Source: Alopecurus myosuroides
Taxonomy: Eukaryota; Streptophyta; Magnoliopsida; Poales; Poaceae
Length of the DNA: 64,000 bases
Direction: 5' to 3'
Assembly (NCBI GenBank): GCA_028641055.1
Contig: CM054063.1
Span: 179,000,756-179,064,755 of the forward strand
Part shown: positions 1 through 13,238 of the stretch, piece after piece
Position numbering within the stretch: position 1 is the first letter of the stretch
Layout of the letters: each line of letters begins with the position of its first letter
Made by a program: the position numbers and the translations under genes
The notes under the pieces: generated by a model
What the model was told of the DNA's origin: nothing
Databases searched by the model: none
What the model saw: the letters and a program-made list of their open reading frames with translations, nothing else

Positions 1-149
1 GAAAACAGGGAACTGACTCTATGGCATCTTGTTAATAGGTTAGTCCGGAAACTCGATAAAAATGACATAAAGAAGGGAGAAAACATGTAGCAATTGGCAT
101 AATATCATCATGGAGCATCAGAAATTAGGGATACGTTTATGACGTATCA
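1..149 (-). repeat. A1 3' LTR, terminal 149 bp (truncated by window edge)
   Basis: It matches 49424-49572 and the end of the A2 LTR at 58176. On the minus strand the LTR opens with TGATACGTCATAAACGTATC. The rest of this LTR is left of the window. Confidence 0.9.
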
Positions 150-164
150 AGCATCCCAAGCTTA
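150..164 (-). other. A1 polypurine tract
   Basis: On the minus strand this reads as an AAGCTTGGGATGCT-like purine-rich stretch directly before the TGATACGTC start of the LTR. It is the expected second-strand priming site. A2 has the same motif at 58177-58191 with one more G. Confidence 0.7.
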
Positions 165-1887
165 GTTCCTACTCGTCCTCGAGTAGGTAAACGATAAAAC
201 AATAATTTCTGAGGTGACATCCTACTAACACAAACTTGATCAATCTAAAGTAAAAGCATATGCACGCTGAGATCATAAGACTTTAAACACAGGCATGATA
301 AATAAAACTTTAATAATAAAGCATAGCAATTAGTTTGCATCACGAAGAGTAACTCAAATAAAGGATCATGAATAATAATGCAAAGAAATGTAAACATTTG
401 TTTCGGGTATAGAGAAAGCATGGCAAAGTGATATTTCAATAGTCCTTAAGAGTGGGTCAAAACATAAATGCCAGGACACCTTGAAAGTTCAATAGGAAGA
501 CTAGAACAAATAATTTAAGAACAAATAATATCACATCATGAAGTAATTATTGATGCTTATGGGACAAATGCACATAGAACTCAGAATGGCAAAAATGTTG
601 TCTCAACTGTGCATAAACTTAGAAGATGGAGACTCAACATAAAAGTAAAAGAAAGTCCCTTCGCAGAGGGAAGCAGGGATCACTCATGTGCTAGAGCTTT
701 TATTTTATTAAACAGAGGTATTAAAAGTTTGACATTTGTGGAGGAATGTCGATATTTTGGGAGATGTATGCTAATGTCAATGAATGGTAAATAGAAAATA
801 CAGTACGTCACAAGTCAACTGGATTCACAAGAGCGGCTCCCATGGTGAAGGACGCAACTGGTATAGAAGGTCATCCCTCTTTCTCTTTTGTTTACACAAT
901 TATGCTTTGACTGATAAATCAGGGGCAAAAATAGTGAAGAGAATTTGTATGCATTAATTTGGGGTTGGGCACCCCGCTGCCAGCTCTTCTATCATTTGGA
1001 TAAGCGGATGAAGCCACTAGTCCAGGGTGTGAAATCCAATCAACAAGTGAGATAAAGATTCTCTATTTACGTCGTCATGAGCAAAAACAAGAACATAAAG
1101 CAGGAGTAATTTTGAAGGCTTTAAAGGTAACACATGAGCAATTTCCTTTGGAATGGCAGTTAAATACCACATGTAGGTAGGTATGGTGGACACAATGGGG
1201 AAAACTTTGGTTTAAGGGAGTTTGGATGCACGAGTATAGCTCATACTCAGTACAGGTGGAGGCTAGCAAAAGACTGGGAGCGACAAATCAAGAGAGCTTA
1301 AGAGCCATAATCATACATAGCGACATAAGCATCATTAATTAAAACATAAGCAGTATCACAAGTTCAAAAACTAAGTGGTCATGGAGGCTATCCGTGACTG
1401 TTTTGTAGTCATAAACATGATGTGAGCATGCGCCAAGTCAACCAAATAAAACATTCGAAAGAGAATACGATATATTGATGCTTTACTATGACAAGAAAAA
1501 CTCATGAATCTTTCAATACATATTAAACACTCTCAGCTATTTGAGTCTAATCATGCTACTCAATAACCACTAGGCTTTAAAACTAAAATAACATTTAGCA
1601 TGTCATGAAAAAGTCCTAGCCACAGTCTATACAAGCTTCGACTAGTACTGTTATAAACTCTACTTCAAGCAGCGACTTTTTTTTTCTCCCAACAAGCACC
1701 ATACAAAACATGCTTTAACAAAAATACTCTTTATGATACAACAAGAAAACATGAGAGTACTCAAAATAATACTACTAAAACTAACAGCTCTAATAAGAGA
1801 TGCATGCAAAACAGGAGCTGAATAAATGCAACAGCTAGACAAAGATTAAGAATACACTCTTCAATAAAAGAATGCTGGGTCCAACCA
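150..1887 (-). other. A1 3' internal region without coding capacity
   Basis: This is collinear with 58177-59908 of A2. I see no open frame with recognisable protein similarity on either strand. In an autonomous Athila this interval would carry pol or env-like sequence. The last five bases (1883-1887, aacca) are the target duplication of insert B. Confidence 0.75.
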
Positions 1888-4800
1888 TGTAATATCCCTG
1901 ATTTTTGGAAAGTGCAAAAATCACTAAAGATTGAAACCTTTTGTTTTCATATTATGCAAGTCTCCAAAAACAAAAATGAGATGCAAGAAACAAAAGGAAA
2001 CAATACACAAATTCAATGAAATCAAAAAAAAGAATCCATTATACCTCTATTCCATAAACCCTCCATTCAAAATAAATATTCATTATTGAAACAAATTATT
2101 TTCTCTTAGAGAACCTTATTTTATAACATGTTTTAAAATCAATTATTACTTTTAAAATAGTTTATGGAAACGAAAATCATAGACCTATAACCCTTAATAA
2201 AGTTCTAAGCCTAAAAAAAATATTAGATGACAATAAAATATTTTAATAATAACTTTTAGTTGTTATTCCAAGTTTAAAACATAAAGGTGTGAAAATAAAA
2301 TGCACTGCCTTGGAAACAACATAAAATAATGCATTGAAAACAATATTATGACTTGTGGGGTATTTCCAAATTTATTAAGCCAATTTTGTATTTATTTCAT
2401 TTTCTATTTAAAAATGGAATTAAGTTATTATTAGTAAATCACTCAAATCTTAAATTTATAAAATATGAAAATGTTGTGAAATGACTTTCAAAATTTATAT
2501 TTGACATGTTTACTCTCTATGAAGTTTTATTAAATCAAAACCTCATTTTATTTTATTTTCTAATTTAAAAATGGTATTAAGTACTATTAGTGAATTACAT
2601 ATATTTTCAAATTTCAAAAATTAAATATGTCCAAAATTGTTTTCTAACATGCTTAGTTGAAAGAAAATTTCATTTCAAGATTTTAGAAATTTATTTGAGA
2701 TTATTTGGACATTTAAAACAGAAGATATAAAATAAAGAAGAAAACAGGAAATTAAAAAAATGCTGACGTCATCAATGACATCATCCCGTCTTCAACCTCT
2801 AGTAACGGAGGAACTGCCGTTTCTCTAGCCTTGATTTCGTGGGTTTATGGCATTTAAACCCTCCACCGAGCCTTCCAATTTATAGCCCATTGCCTCCTCT
2901 CCTCTTTCCCCCCCTTTTCCCTCGAAACCGTGCCCGAGGTCATCGGAATTCGTCACCGGAGTAGCTCGAGTCCGCCGCCGTTTCTCGTCACCTCCAGCCA
3001 ACAGAGAAGGTAATCGAGCCCGAGGACACCTCCATTAGTTTCCCCTCTACCATGCGCTCCGTTGTGACCCATTGGTCGTACTTCTTTGTGCAGAAATAGA
3101 CGACGCCGAGCATGTCTGCATCTCGACGGAGTTGTCTCTGTCTCCATCCGCCCCCTGCTGTCGCCCGAGGAAGAGAACGCCCACTCCATAGACCCCATCG
3201 TGCTCTCCATTCCGCTCCACACGCCGTCGTCCTCTCTGTCGTGCTAGAAGACCCCCGGAGCGTCATCGCCGTCGAGCCCGAGCCGCGTCGCCGCCGTCCC
3301 GCTCCATTCCGGCGAGATCCCACCGCCCAGTGAGCTCCCTCTTCTCTCTGCCGTTCGATCCAAATTGACGGCCACGATTAGATCCACTTAAGTGAACCGG
3401 TACCCACCAGTAGAAACATGCCACGTGTGCGCCTAGACAGCAGCACGCCATTTCGCTATCTGTCGCCCACCGCAACGCACAACTGGCCCAAGCCCACTCC
3501 CTAACTGTTGCCCCGTGCGACAGATAAGCACTATTTAGCCCAGCATGTATGTGGTTTTATTTCCGAATAAAATTTGAATAACAATTTTACAGAAAAGCCC
3601 CTAGAACTTTGAAACCTCATAACTTTTTAACCACTTGGCCAAATTTGATAAACTTGGACTTTTTGAAATCCCCAGAATGTATAGAATCTTTTAGCACTGT
3701 TCCAATTCAAATTTGACAAACTTAAATTGGTTCAAATTCAAATATGCTTGTTTGATGAATTTTGGCATAATTCAAATTATACAAATCCAAAAATTGCACA
3801 TAAAATATATTTGGAAACCTTAGGATGTTTACCTTAATACCCTCTGTCCCAAACTAATTTTTGACCAAATTAAAATTGAATTTAGAATTAAGTTGTCTAT
3901 TTGAGTATTTTTGGCATAGATTTAATTCTATAAATAATTAGAAAATGTTTTCTTAAGCAAAGTTGCTCCATTTGGTAACCTTGAACCAGAGACATCAGTA
4001 CCTAAACCTTTTAGATGCCCCTTGTACCATGACCACGTGTTTTTGACCAAAAACCCAACATAATGATTCATCCTTTTACCATGTCTTAGAATTTTGTTTC
4101 CATTTCTTATTCCTTGTTGATGTGGCTATTTGGAGCCAAGCCAATTCCTTAGAATGTGTCAATCACATGTAGTACCAATTAGTGAACTTTAGTTTTCTAT
4201 CTACTTCTCCACTCCCCTATTCTTGCTTCAAGAATTCATCAAGTTAGCAAAAAGGAAATCAATACTCAAGCACAAGGAGGTACTTCATTTTCAACTTGGT
4301 GGCAACATGAAGAGCTATGAGGAATATCATTGAAGAAGTTGAAGGAAGGACTTAGACTCCACAACAACTAGAAGCAACTCCATGAAGTACAAGAGTGTAG
4401 AAATCCAGAAGAAAACATCTCCCTCTCTCTTTCTATCTTTCTTCCTATTTCTTTCCAAATTGACTTAGTGGTATTTGTGCCATCTTACCTTGGACCAACT
4501 AGTGATAAGCCATGATGAATCTATCAAGATCAAGAGAAGAATCCATCCAAGGAAAAGACTACAATAGAAGCATGAAGATGATCTTCAAGAAGACAAGCAT
4601 GTGACGACTTGGAGAAATCCATACAAGTTGAAGATTTAGAAAGTTGTTTTTATCCAACCATTGACCCAAATGGAAAACCCAAGACTTAGTAATATTTTCC
4701 CTTTGATGAGGAAGTTAGTAGGCCTACCCTAACCACAATGGAATATACTAACATAGTCACTCAAATATTTTTGAAGGTGAATATGACCAAGTGTTTGCAT

Positions 4801-6419
4801 GTATTACTTTAGTTGAAGAAGTAATATGTTTATTCTAAGTGAACTCTTGGAACTTCCTCGACAAGTATGGTTATAATAAAGTTAGTTTTATACATAACTC
4901 AACCTAGCTCTTCCCAAGTAAACCATTGGAATTTCCTTAACAAGTATGAGACCATTAGAGAATGAATCTTTCGAACCCAAACCTTGTCCTAACCAACTTG
5001 GTTAAGCCCCTTTTGATATGTTAGTTGCTTTTCTACACTTGTATGTTTGTTTGCTAGGATGCTTGTTTATTTTGTTTTCAATGAATAGATTGTATGGAGA
5101 GCAACGATCTTTTGTGAAGAGAGTGGGATATCTTCACCAACTTCAACAAGGCAAGTAACACACCATCAACGACCCATTATTTTCTATATGCATTAGTTGA
5201 TTTTGAGTAGTATGCATGATAGGAATTTTTAATAAGTTATATTATGCTATGCTATATCCTAGTAGTGTGTAGCCATCCTTATACCTTGTTATTTTGATGC
5301 CTTGGTACTTATTAGATACTTAGCCATGCTACAAAATTTGTTTTACTAGATGTTGAGGAAAAATTCTAAGTATAACTAATGAATGAACCACCTGGGTGGA
5401 AGTGGTAAGACTGGTTTATGTTGAGTGTTGCCTCAGGGCCCTTGTCTAAGGGTTATTCCACTTGAGGTTGTCACTTGAGGATGGCCACCCAGGAACAAAG
5501 AGATTACTATGTCCCTCTAAATCTAGTAGCTTCCCGTGCAACCTTTAGTCATATGGCCTCTGTCTTGATCAACTAAGTTGAATGAACTCACTAGGCTTAC
5601 CAGCAGATGTAGCATAATTATAGGTGGAACGGGTAAGCCAAACGGTGGTGGAATTTCTTCTGAAAGATCTCGTCTCAATCTTCTCCTTTCCTTAATGCAC
5701 TCAGGGTGTATAGGATGTTTGGGCTGATTTGAGTCTGAAGGTGAAAGTGCACAAACTCTGCAGAGTCAACAAACTAAGATCTTAGCCGTGTCCCCGGTTA
5801 TGGACAACTATGAGCAGCTGGACAAGGATTGACGGAAGAATCTCATCATCAATTTCAATAAGTAAAATTTGACCAAGTGAACAGTATTTGTGGTGCTTGG
5901 ATCTTAATCCAATGTTGCCACCCTTTTGAAAAGAAAAGTTTGTTTTACAAAAGTGATAGGAGAAAACTGGCTTTATGCAAACTTAGCCAAAACTCCACTC
6001 AACCAAATAAGCATGTAGTATTAGTCTTGCCATTTATATCCACCATAGTGTTACTTGCCAATACATTAAATTGTATTGACTCCCTTGCGGCTGCATATTC
6101 CATATTGCAGATGTTTCTGAAGACGAGTGAGGATTTCGTTTAGGATCTCGAGACTATCGCCAACATGTTTTTTCCTGTGGCACATGAAGAAGATGGGCTC
6201 AATGTGTACTATATTTACCGCTGTATATCTTTGTTTTCTGCTAGTCTTCTAAGACTATGCAAGTTGTAATACTATTTTGTAAAGACTGGATCATGCGATG
6301 TAATAGAATTTGATGCATTTGCATGATATTTCATTTTGTACTGTGGTGCTAGCAATTGATCCAGGGACTAGCACAATAACACAGGTATTCCATCTTTATT
6401 TAAAAGGTGGGATGCTACA
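1888..6419 (+). mobile_element. B: solo LTR of the E (LARD-like) family
   Basis: It starts TGTAATATCCC and ends GGGATGCTACA. It is flanked by aacca at 1883-1887 and 6420-6424, and the A1 sequence rejoins perfectly when it is removed. It matches the E LTRs (16329-21405, 22662-27736) in opposite orientation but is about 540 bp shorter and more diverged. No internal region or second LTR is present, as expected after unequal recombination between the two LTRs of one insertion. It contains a GC-rich leader-like block (about 2880-3530) downstream of a TATA box and an AT-rich remainder. I see no protein-coding gene in it. Confidence 0.9.
2764..2885 (+). promoter_or_regulatory. LTR promoter of B: paired TGACG boxes and TATA
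   Basis: TGACGTCA at 2764-2771 is followed by TGACATCA at 2776-2783, then a TTTATAG TATA-like box near 2879-2885, about 95 bp downstream. The same layout occurs on the minus strand in both E LTRs, which supports a conserved U3 promoter. TGACG is the core bound by TGA-class bZIP factors; binding here is inference. Confidence 0.6.
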
Positions 6420-6424
6420 AACCA

Positions 6425-7162
6425 AGCTTATTATGAAAGTAAAAACAAACTTAAAGCAAAATAAAAAAGCAAACTGAAAACAAAAACAAAAGACGCTCCA
6501 AGTAAAGCACATAAGATGCGACCGAATAAAAATATAGTTTCACTAGAAGTGACCTGATAATTTGTTGATGAAAAAAGGGATGCCTTGGGCATCCCCAAGC
6601 TTAGACGATTGAGTCTTCTTGGAATTTGCTTGGATGTACCACCGGGGCATCCCCAAGCTTAGGCTTTTCACTCTTCTTGATCACATCATATCATCCTCTT
6701 CTCTTGACCGTAGAAAACTTCCTTCACATCAAAATTCTCGCAATCTCATTAGCAACATTAGTGCAATCGAAATAATAAATCCACATGGTTCAGTTTCAAC
6801 ACAAGTATAACAATTAAAAACACATTAGATACTGTCACAACTTCTTTCAAAACTCTTTTTCTCAAAAGAACACCAAAAGAAAGAGATTAAGATGCAAATG
6901 CGATAAATGACAAAAATCTGTCAAAAACAGGACAAATAAAAAGTGGACAACAGGTAAAGATCGATTTTTTTCAAAAATCTTCTGTTTCTCAAATAAAAAG
7001 TGGACTTCTAGAAAAATTTGAGTATATAACTCAGGATTAAGTACAAAAAAGCTCAGGTAATTTTTAATTTTCTGCGATTTTTAACGGAATTTACAGTGGA
7101 CAGCAGAAATCTGTTACCTGCGCAGAAATCCGAAATATAGGCTCAACTTTCCACTAGTGGCT
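6425..7162 (-). other. A1 middle internal region, non-coding
   Basis: This is collinear with about 59909-60625 of A2. There is no recognisable protein. It holds two internal copies of the polypurine-tract-like motif (about 6590-6604 and 6645-6659). The last five bases (7158-7162, tggct) are the target duplication of insert C. Confidence 0.75.
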
Positions 7163-10100
7163 TGTCGCACCCGGACTTCTAGAGGATACTCACCGTACGA
7201 ACTGAACAGTATTTTGGTTGGATTACGGGGCTTACCGGCTCCCGCGTCCCCTTACGGGTAGGCCAGCACTTATGTGCGACAAGCAACCGTTACTGTTCAC
7301 CGTCGATGTAAACTATCCTGTAGAAATCAGGATACTACCATTGACGTACTTCATACCATACACACATGGTACGTCAACGGTGTTGAACAAAAGGATAACA
7401 CAACATGCCTCTAAGACACAAAAGATCGAAATAAGGTTGCAAATGGCCTTCACTAAGGCAGAAATAGCAAATACAATCATCCAGAGGACACATGTCCCAA
7501 CATAGCATTCATTACATCAGCGGAAGCAATCAAAGGTGTCTGGGTACAGACAAATCCAACAGGCTTAAGAAGCCGGAGAAAATAAAGAAGACAAAGCCCA
7601 TCCACGTAGGTCCTGGATCCAGCCCTGGTCCAGCTATCTACTCGTCTGCAGTCTCGTCAAACTCCACGAAGTAGCCATCCTGGTGGTCATCGTAGCCGTA
7701 GTCGTAGTCTGCGTAAACCACAGCCCCAAAGGGGTCAGTACAACAACGTACTGGCAAGCAAGACTCACAGTTCACCAAAGTGTAACCCGTCAACACCAAG
7801 CACAGATGCCTTGGGATCAACGGAAGGGAAGGTATAAAAGATGCTGCAACTGGCTGCACCAACCAACTACAGAACATACTACAACTTCCGGTGTAACAGA
7901 AAGGGATAAGATAGCGTATCGTAACCAACTATAACTAACCACCAAACAAAACCCATCCTGGATCTCGCCCCTTATCCAAAGAAGCAATCCGAGGATAACT
8001 CACACAGTTGGATTAATGATGGATCAAGTTGTTGTGTCAATAAGCCTATTACTAGTCAAGTTATCATTAGTTAGGTGTAAGTTGTTCTGAGTACTTGTTA
8101 GCCAGTACTTTCACCAAGTCAACCATAACCGCGGAAAACACGGCTTCTCGAGAAGATTTATCCCTGCAGGGGTGCACCAATTTGGCCGTACACGTAAGAA
8201 TAACCCGCCAGATGGGAAAGGCCTTTCCCACCAAGCGGGGCACTCAACACAACTCAACTCTTATTCGCATCAAGCCCAAAGCACCACGTGCTGTGCGTGC
8301 GCGGCTAATCGAGCCCCCCGAAGAAAAGGAGGACCCTCATAGCACTGGAAGACCACGCCGCCCTAAATGCCGACTACAAAAGTTCCACCCTGGCCTCGGG
8401 TTCGTACCTGCATATGCGTGCATCAAATGGAAAGCCCGAACTAAGTGTGGTGATTTGGACGAGATGCGAATCGAATCAAATTGAGGGGGGCGCCCATACA
8501 CGCTTCCCACATGCGGATAGTGCGCTCATCATGGATCAGTAGACAAGACCCTTTTCCTATTAGGGTCGACACTAGCAGGCCTCAAAACCACGCCGGGCCT
8601 CCTGCCGGTGCCTTATCAGCAAATTATTATTACCTCAAATTAACAAGTGTTGTTTAACATCGAGCCCCAGAATATAACAGATATAATAACAGAAAGTAAC
8701 TGATAGCAGACTCGAGCAAAACAACCCTAAGCATGCTAGTAAGACACGGGCCCAAACAACGGGGTTTTAGGACTGGAGGTGTGGCAATATCAGGGTTAGG
8801 GGTATCATGTGATAGGTTCGTAACAGAAACAACTACCACTATGGCTAGCAGAAAAGAACAACAGAAAGTATCGGTAACCAATGTTGAAAGGAACACAATG
8901 GTTCATGTGAGTGATAACTTGCCTGCAAACCCAGTAGCCGGGTACTGAGCTAGATCCTCAGAAGGGGTGTCGTAAAGGTCGTCGGTATCAACGTCGTCGT
9001 CTATCCGAGAAGAAGCAAACAAACAAGGCAGAAATATAAACAATCATTGTCATGGCATAGTGCACAATCAAATATGATGCATGACAAGTTAATAGATGCA
9101 TCAAAATAAACTAATTGATATGATAACACAATTTAAATGGACACATATGCAATTTTGAGTTGCATATGAAAAGCCCATGGATTTTGGTTAGATTATTTGT
9201 TTTCCAACTAAACAACAGGTGCTAGTGGTTTAGTATGATGCATGCAAAAGGAAAACAGCAAAATAACAACATTAGAATCAAATTAAAATAGGGTGTAGCA
9301 ATTTAGAATTTTATTATTAATTTTAGGGAATTTTGGGTGCCTTAAAGGTGACACACAAGTATTTGTTGTTTTCAACCATTTAAATTGTTCAAAACAAATA
9401 ACAAAGTTTATATTTGAAAAGAACATCAAATTTTAGTTGGATTACATGTTTCAAATATTGAAATTGGAATTTGGATTATTTAATTATGAATTAAACAATA
9501 TTAAACAAGTTTTAAATGAATTTAAAACAAGTTTGAATTTAATTGAATTTTTATTTGTTCAAAACATAATTTCAAATTCACATTTGAAAAGTTCACACTT
9601 TGATGGGTTGAAAATATATTTTGCATGTTCAAAAATATTTTATTTTGAGAAAGATATGATTTTATCAAATTTAAATGAATTAAACAAGTATTAAAATATT
9701 TAGGCAATTTAAATTATTCAAACCAGAAAACAAAATTATATTTGAATAGGTTATTTGAATTAGCATTGAAAACATATTTTATTTGCTTGATTTGGAATTA
9801 TTATGAATTACTTATGAATTTTGGTAAAATACAATTGAATGATTTGAATTTAAATTTGAATTGCAATTTGAAAGTTCAAAACAGTACACAAATAGATTAT
9901 TTGGAAAGGTTATGAAATTTGGATCAGAAAACATATAAAACTTTTAGTTATTGGAATTACAGAATAAAAGTTATTAAAGTTTGAAGTTTTTGATTCAAAT
10001 CTGTTAATTAAAATGATTTAGAAATTACAGGAATTCGCAGAAACCTTTTCGTACTGCACTGGTATCTACACGCTGCCACTGTCGCGTGGGCCAGAGGCCA

Positions 10101-10178
10101 GCGTGGCGCGGAGCAATGCTTGCATGGCCGTGGCAGTCAATGACTGGTGGGCCACCTGCGCGTGGAAAGAATTCCACC

Positions 10179-10250
10179 AAAAAAAGTGGGGCGCTGCGGC
10201 TCGAACCCGCGCCCTCGCCTTGGCACAGGAGCAGTGCAACCACTGCGCTA
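10179..10250 (-). ncRNA. tRNA-like Pol III cassette in the C 3' LTR
   Basis: On the minus strand an A box TAGCGCAGTGG (10240-10250) fits the consensus TRGCNNARYGG exactly. It is followed 32 nt later by a B box GGTTCGAGCC (10198-10207) and then seven Ts (10179-10185), a Pol III-type terminator. The T-arm stem pairs poorly, so this is a tRNA relic or SINE-like head, not a functional tRNA. It is in sense with the element and present in both C LTRs. Transcription is inference. Confidence 0.5.
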
Positions 10251-10802
10251 TTCTTCAGATTCGACAGAGATACAGACGCGGAGAGGTTAACGTTCAACGC
10301 CAGTGCTAACTGAATTTGTCTGACGACCAAATCCTTCCGCGTCCGTCAGAACAGGGTGGCTCGCCGGCGGGGAACGGTGACCGTGGCCGTGCGCGATGGG
10401 TGCTGAACTTGTGCAGATCGTGCACGGATGCGAGAGGAGGGAGAGAGTGGAAGGGAACGGTGGCTCACCACCGGAGTAGCAGGAGGCAGAGGCTCGGGGT
10501 GGCGGTGACGCACGCTGACGACGGCAGCCGCGGCGAAGACGAGGACGACGTCGAGGATGTAGACGATCTCCGGTTGCGCTCCCGTGTCCAAACCGTAGAG
10601 GAAGCAGAGGCCTTCCGATTCCAGGTGGTAGGTGGCTAGGTAGGAGTGGGAGGTGGCGGCGCCATCGGGAGGTTCAGAGGAGTGGATTCCGGCGAGGTGG
10701 CAGCAGAGAAGAAATTCCTCGGGGAGGTGGCGATTGACGGCGGCGGAGAGGAGGAACAGGGAACCTAGGGGGCCCTAGGGTTGGCGCGGAGGCCTAGGGC
10801 GC

Positions 10803-10811
10803 GTTTTATAG
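10803..10811 (-). promoter_or_regulatory. TATA box of the C 3' LTR
   Basis: The minus strand reads CTATAAAAC just upstream (transcription sense) of a GC-rich leader. The identical box is at 32533-32541 in the 5' LTR. Confidence 0.6.
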
Positions 10812-11651
10812 GCCGCTGGAAGCTCGGATCGCCGTCGGAGTGCCGTAGCTGCCGCGGTGGCGCGCTGGATGCGCTGCCGTACTTCAGAAAGAAGTACGCA
10901 CGCATTTCAAAGCGTTACGCGGGAGGTAGACGGACTGGGCTTGCGCGCGCTAGGCATTAGGTGGGCTGGGTTTGTTATCTGCTGCGCGCGCGCTGCGTTT
11001 TCTTTTCTTTTCTTTTTTTTTTCCTTTTCTGTTTTTTTTTGTAGGCTTTGCTTTTGGAAGAAAAACATAGGTTTTAGTTTAGAGAAAAATTTGGAAAAAT
11101 TAAGATAAATTCCTTAGGCCAAATGCAACCATTTGGCAACTTTTATTTTCAAAATTTTAAATATTTGATTGCTGTTTAAAATTTAAACCAAATTTGGGTG
11201 AAATTTTTAAATTTAATAATCATTAATAAAATCAATCATTTAAATAGGGTAACCCCTATGGTAAAATAGACAATTTGAGTTGGTTTGATTTGGTAACAAC
11301 ATAAATCCAAAATGATTCTGTTTTGGGTGCTTTGATTTGAATTTTTAAATGTGTTTGGAAAATGAATAATTGATTTAAAACCATCATTTTCACAGTTGAT
11401 CCCTATGGAAAACATGACACAAATGGGTTGTTTTTAGTTGTGATTTTTATTCAAAATGTTGTAACAGAGCAAGTATGAAACCATTGTTTGAATAAGGTTT
11501 GAATTTGAGTTGTGAAAACAGTGGAAAACAAATGCAACAATTAAGAAACAAATGCAACCAACATGGAAACAATATGATGATATGATGCAATACTTTAATA
11601 AACATGCAACAAACATTCTAAGGGGATGATTTTCATACTTGGGATGTTACA

Positions 11652-11690
11652 AAACGCCCCCCTTGAAGGAATCGCGCCCCGAGATTCCTA
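11652..11690 (-). other. C polypurine tract and adjoining hairpin
   Basis: On the minus strand the pol stop codon (11688-11690) is followed by an imperfect hairpin (11668-11688, 9 bp arms with one mismatch). A purine tract containing AAGGGGGGCG (11652-11667) then abuts the LTR. E has the same order at 21406-21442. Confidence 0.7.
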
Positions 11691-13238
11691 CTGAGAAATG
11701 AAAAGGTCCGGATACTTCTTGCGAAGATCCTCTTCGGTCTCCCATGTTGCCTCTTTATCGGAATGATGCGACCACTGCACTTTCAAGAACTTTGTGCTCT
11801 TGTTGCGAGTCTTACGCTCGGTCTCATCGAGAATACGAATAGGGTGCTCCTCATAAGAGAGATCATCTTGCAGTTCGATGGAATCATGATCAACTGCACG
11901 ATCTGGATCTTTGAAACACTTCTTGAGCTGTGACACGTGGAACACATCGTGCACTTTGGATAGCTTTTCTGGAAGTTCAAGACGATAAGCATTTTCTGCT
12001 CGCCTTGAGAGAATGTTGAAAGGACCAATGTATCTTGGTGCCAGCTTTCCTTTCACACCAAAACGATGAGTGCCTCTGAGGGGAGTTACACGGAGATATG
12101 CCTTATCACTAGGTGCATAGATCATATCCCTGTGCTTGCTATCATAATAGCTCTTCTGACGAGACTGAGCAATCCTGAGATTGTCACGAATGATACGAAC
12201 TTTCTCCTCGGCTTTCTTAACAATGTCAGGGCCTAAGAGTGAACGTTCACCAGCTCCAGACCAATTGATTGGAGTCCTGCATCTGCGACCATACAGTGCC
12301 TCAAATGGTGTCATGCCTAGGCTTGCCTGGTAGCTGTTGTTGTAGGAGAATTCAGCATATGGAAGGCAATCCTCCCATTTCATGCCAAAGGAGATACCAC
12401 ATGCTCTGAGCATATCCTCGAGAATCTGATTGACTCTTTCGACTTGCCCCTGAGACTGAGGGTGATAAGCTGTGCTGAACAGAAGTTTGGTGCCCAATGC
12501 TTCTTGAAAACTCTTCCAGAAATGAGAAGTGAAAATACTTCCACGGTCTGAGCTTATTTCCAATGGAACACCGTGAAGAGGAACAATCTTTGCTGTGTTG
12601 AGTTCTGCTAACTGGCTAGCTGAGATAGTTTCCTTGACAGCAAAGAAATGAGCTACTTTAGTGAGACGATCAATAACAACGAAGATTGCATCGTTGCCCT
12701 TTTTGGACTTTGGAAACCCAGTAACGAAGTCCATTTCAATCATGTCCCACTTCCACTCAGGAATTTTCAGAGGTTGGAGTAGACCTGCTGTTTTCTGATG
12801 GACTGCCTTAACACGTTGACAAACGTCGCATTCAGAAACGTATTGAGCAATTTCACGTTTCATGCCAGGCCACCAATACAGAGTCTTAAGATCCTGGTAC
12901 ATCTTTGTACTTCCAGGGTGAATGGAGAGAGGAGTTTCATGAGCCTCCTGGAGAATGATATCCTTTAGACTTTGAACCTGAGGAACTACAATGCGTCCTT
13001 CAAAGAACACAGTTCCTTTATCATCAACTGAGAAGGACTTGAATTTCTCCTTGCCTTCCTTGATGTGCTCAACCATCTTCTTGATTTCAGTATCACGAAG
13101 TTGTTCAGAACGAATCTTGTCCTCGAGAGTTGGACTTTCTGTCAAGCTAGCAAGGTAGCCTTGAGGAACAAGACCAAGGTTCAGCTTCTGGAATTCTTCA
13201 TGAAGTGGAGGTTGGCTTTCCATGATCATGAGATTATT
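11691..13238 (-). CDS. C integrase plus C-terminal chromodomain (pol segment 3)
   Basis: This is the last part of the C polyprotein, following an in-frame TGA at 13239-13241; the first methionine after that stop is at 13229. Numbered from that methionine (513 residues), the zinc-binding HHCC site is about H97, H104, C134 and C137. The catalytic triad is D167 (MDFVTG), D228 (SSDRGS) and E264 (GQVERVN), with the canonical 35-residue spacing. A GPF/Y-like module (about 395-405) follows. Residues about 445-510 form a chromodomain-like end containing WETEEDL, which in chromoviruses targets integration to particular chromatin. The frame is otherwise open to the stop at 11688-11690. Synthesis as an independent protein is unlikely. 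Confidence 0.93.

Larger units (their letters stand above)
7163..11651 (-). repeat. C 3' LTR (4489 bp)
   Basis: It pairs with 28895-33378. The LTR contains an AT-rich part (about 9040-10020), a GC-rich part (about 10060-10880) just downstream of the TATA box in transcription direction, and an AT-rich U3 (about 10980-11651). Open frames of up to 129 codons (8095-8484, plus strand) occur in both LTRs, but I recognise no domain and do not call them genes. Confidence 0.92.

Noticed and set aside
2953..3475. Open frames on both strands in the GC-rich part of B that look like a gene 5' end
   Set aside because: They fall in the transcribed leader of a solo LTR, overlap each other and have no homologous product.
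3836..3860. ccctctgtcccaaactaa resembling a Stowaway MITE end (also near 19080 and 25412)
   Set aside because: No second terminal inverted repeat or TA duplication was found; it is ordinary LTR sequence of the B/E family.
8095..8484. 129-codon open frame in both C LTRs (also 29826-30215)
   Set aside because: No recognisable domain, and it is antisense to the element. The two copies are identical mainly because the LTRs are young, so no evidence of coding.
10195..10260. A functional tRNA gene in the C LTR
   Set aside because: A and B boxes fit, but the T-arm and acceptor stems do not pair well, so only a tRNA-like relic is claimed.
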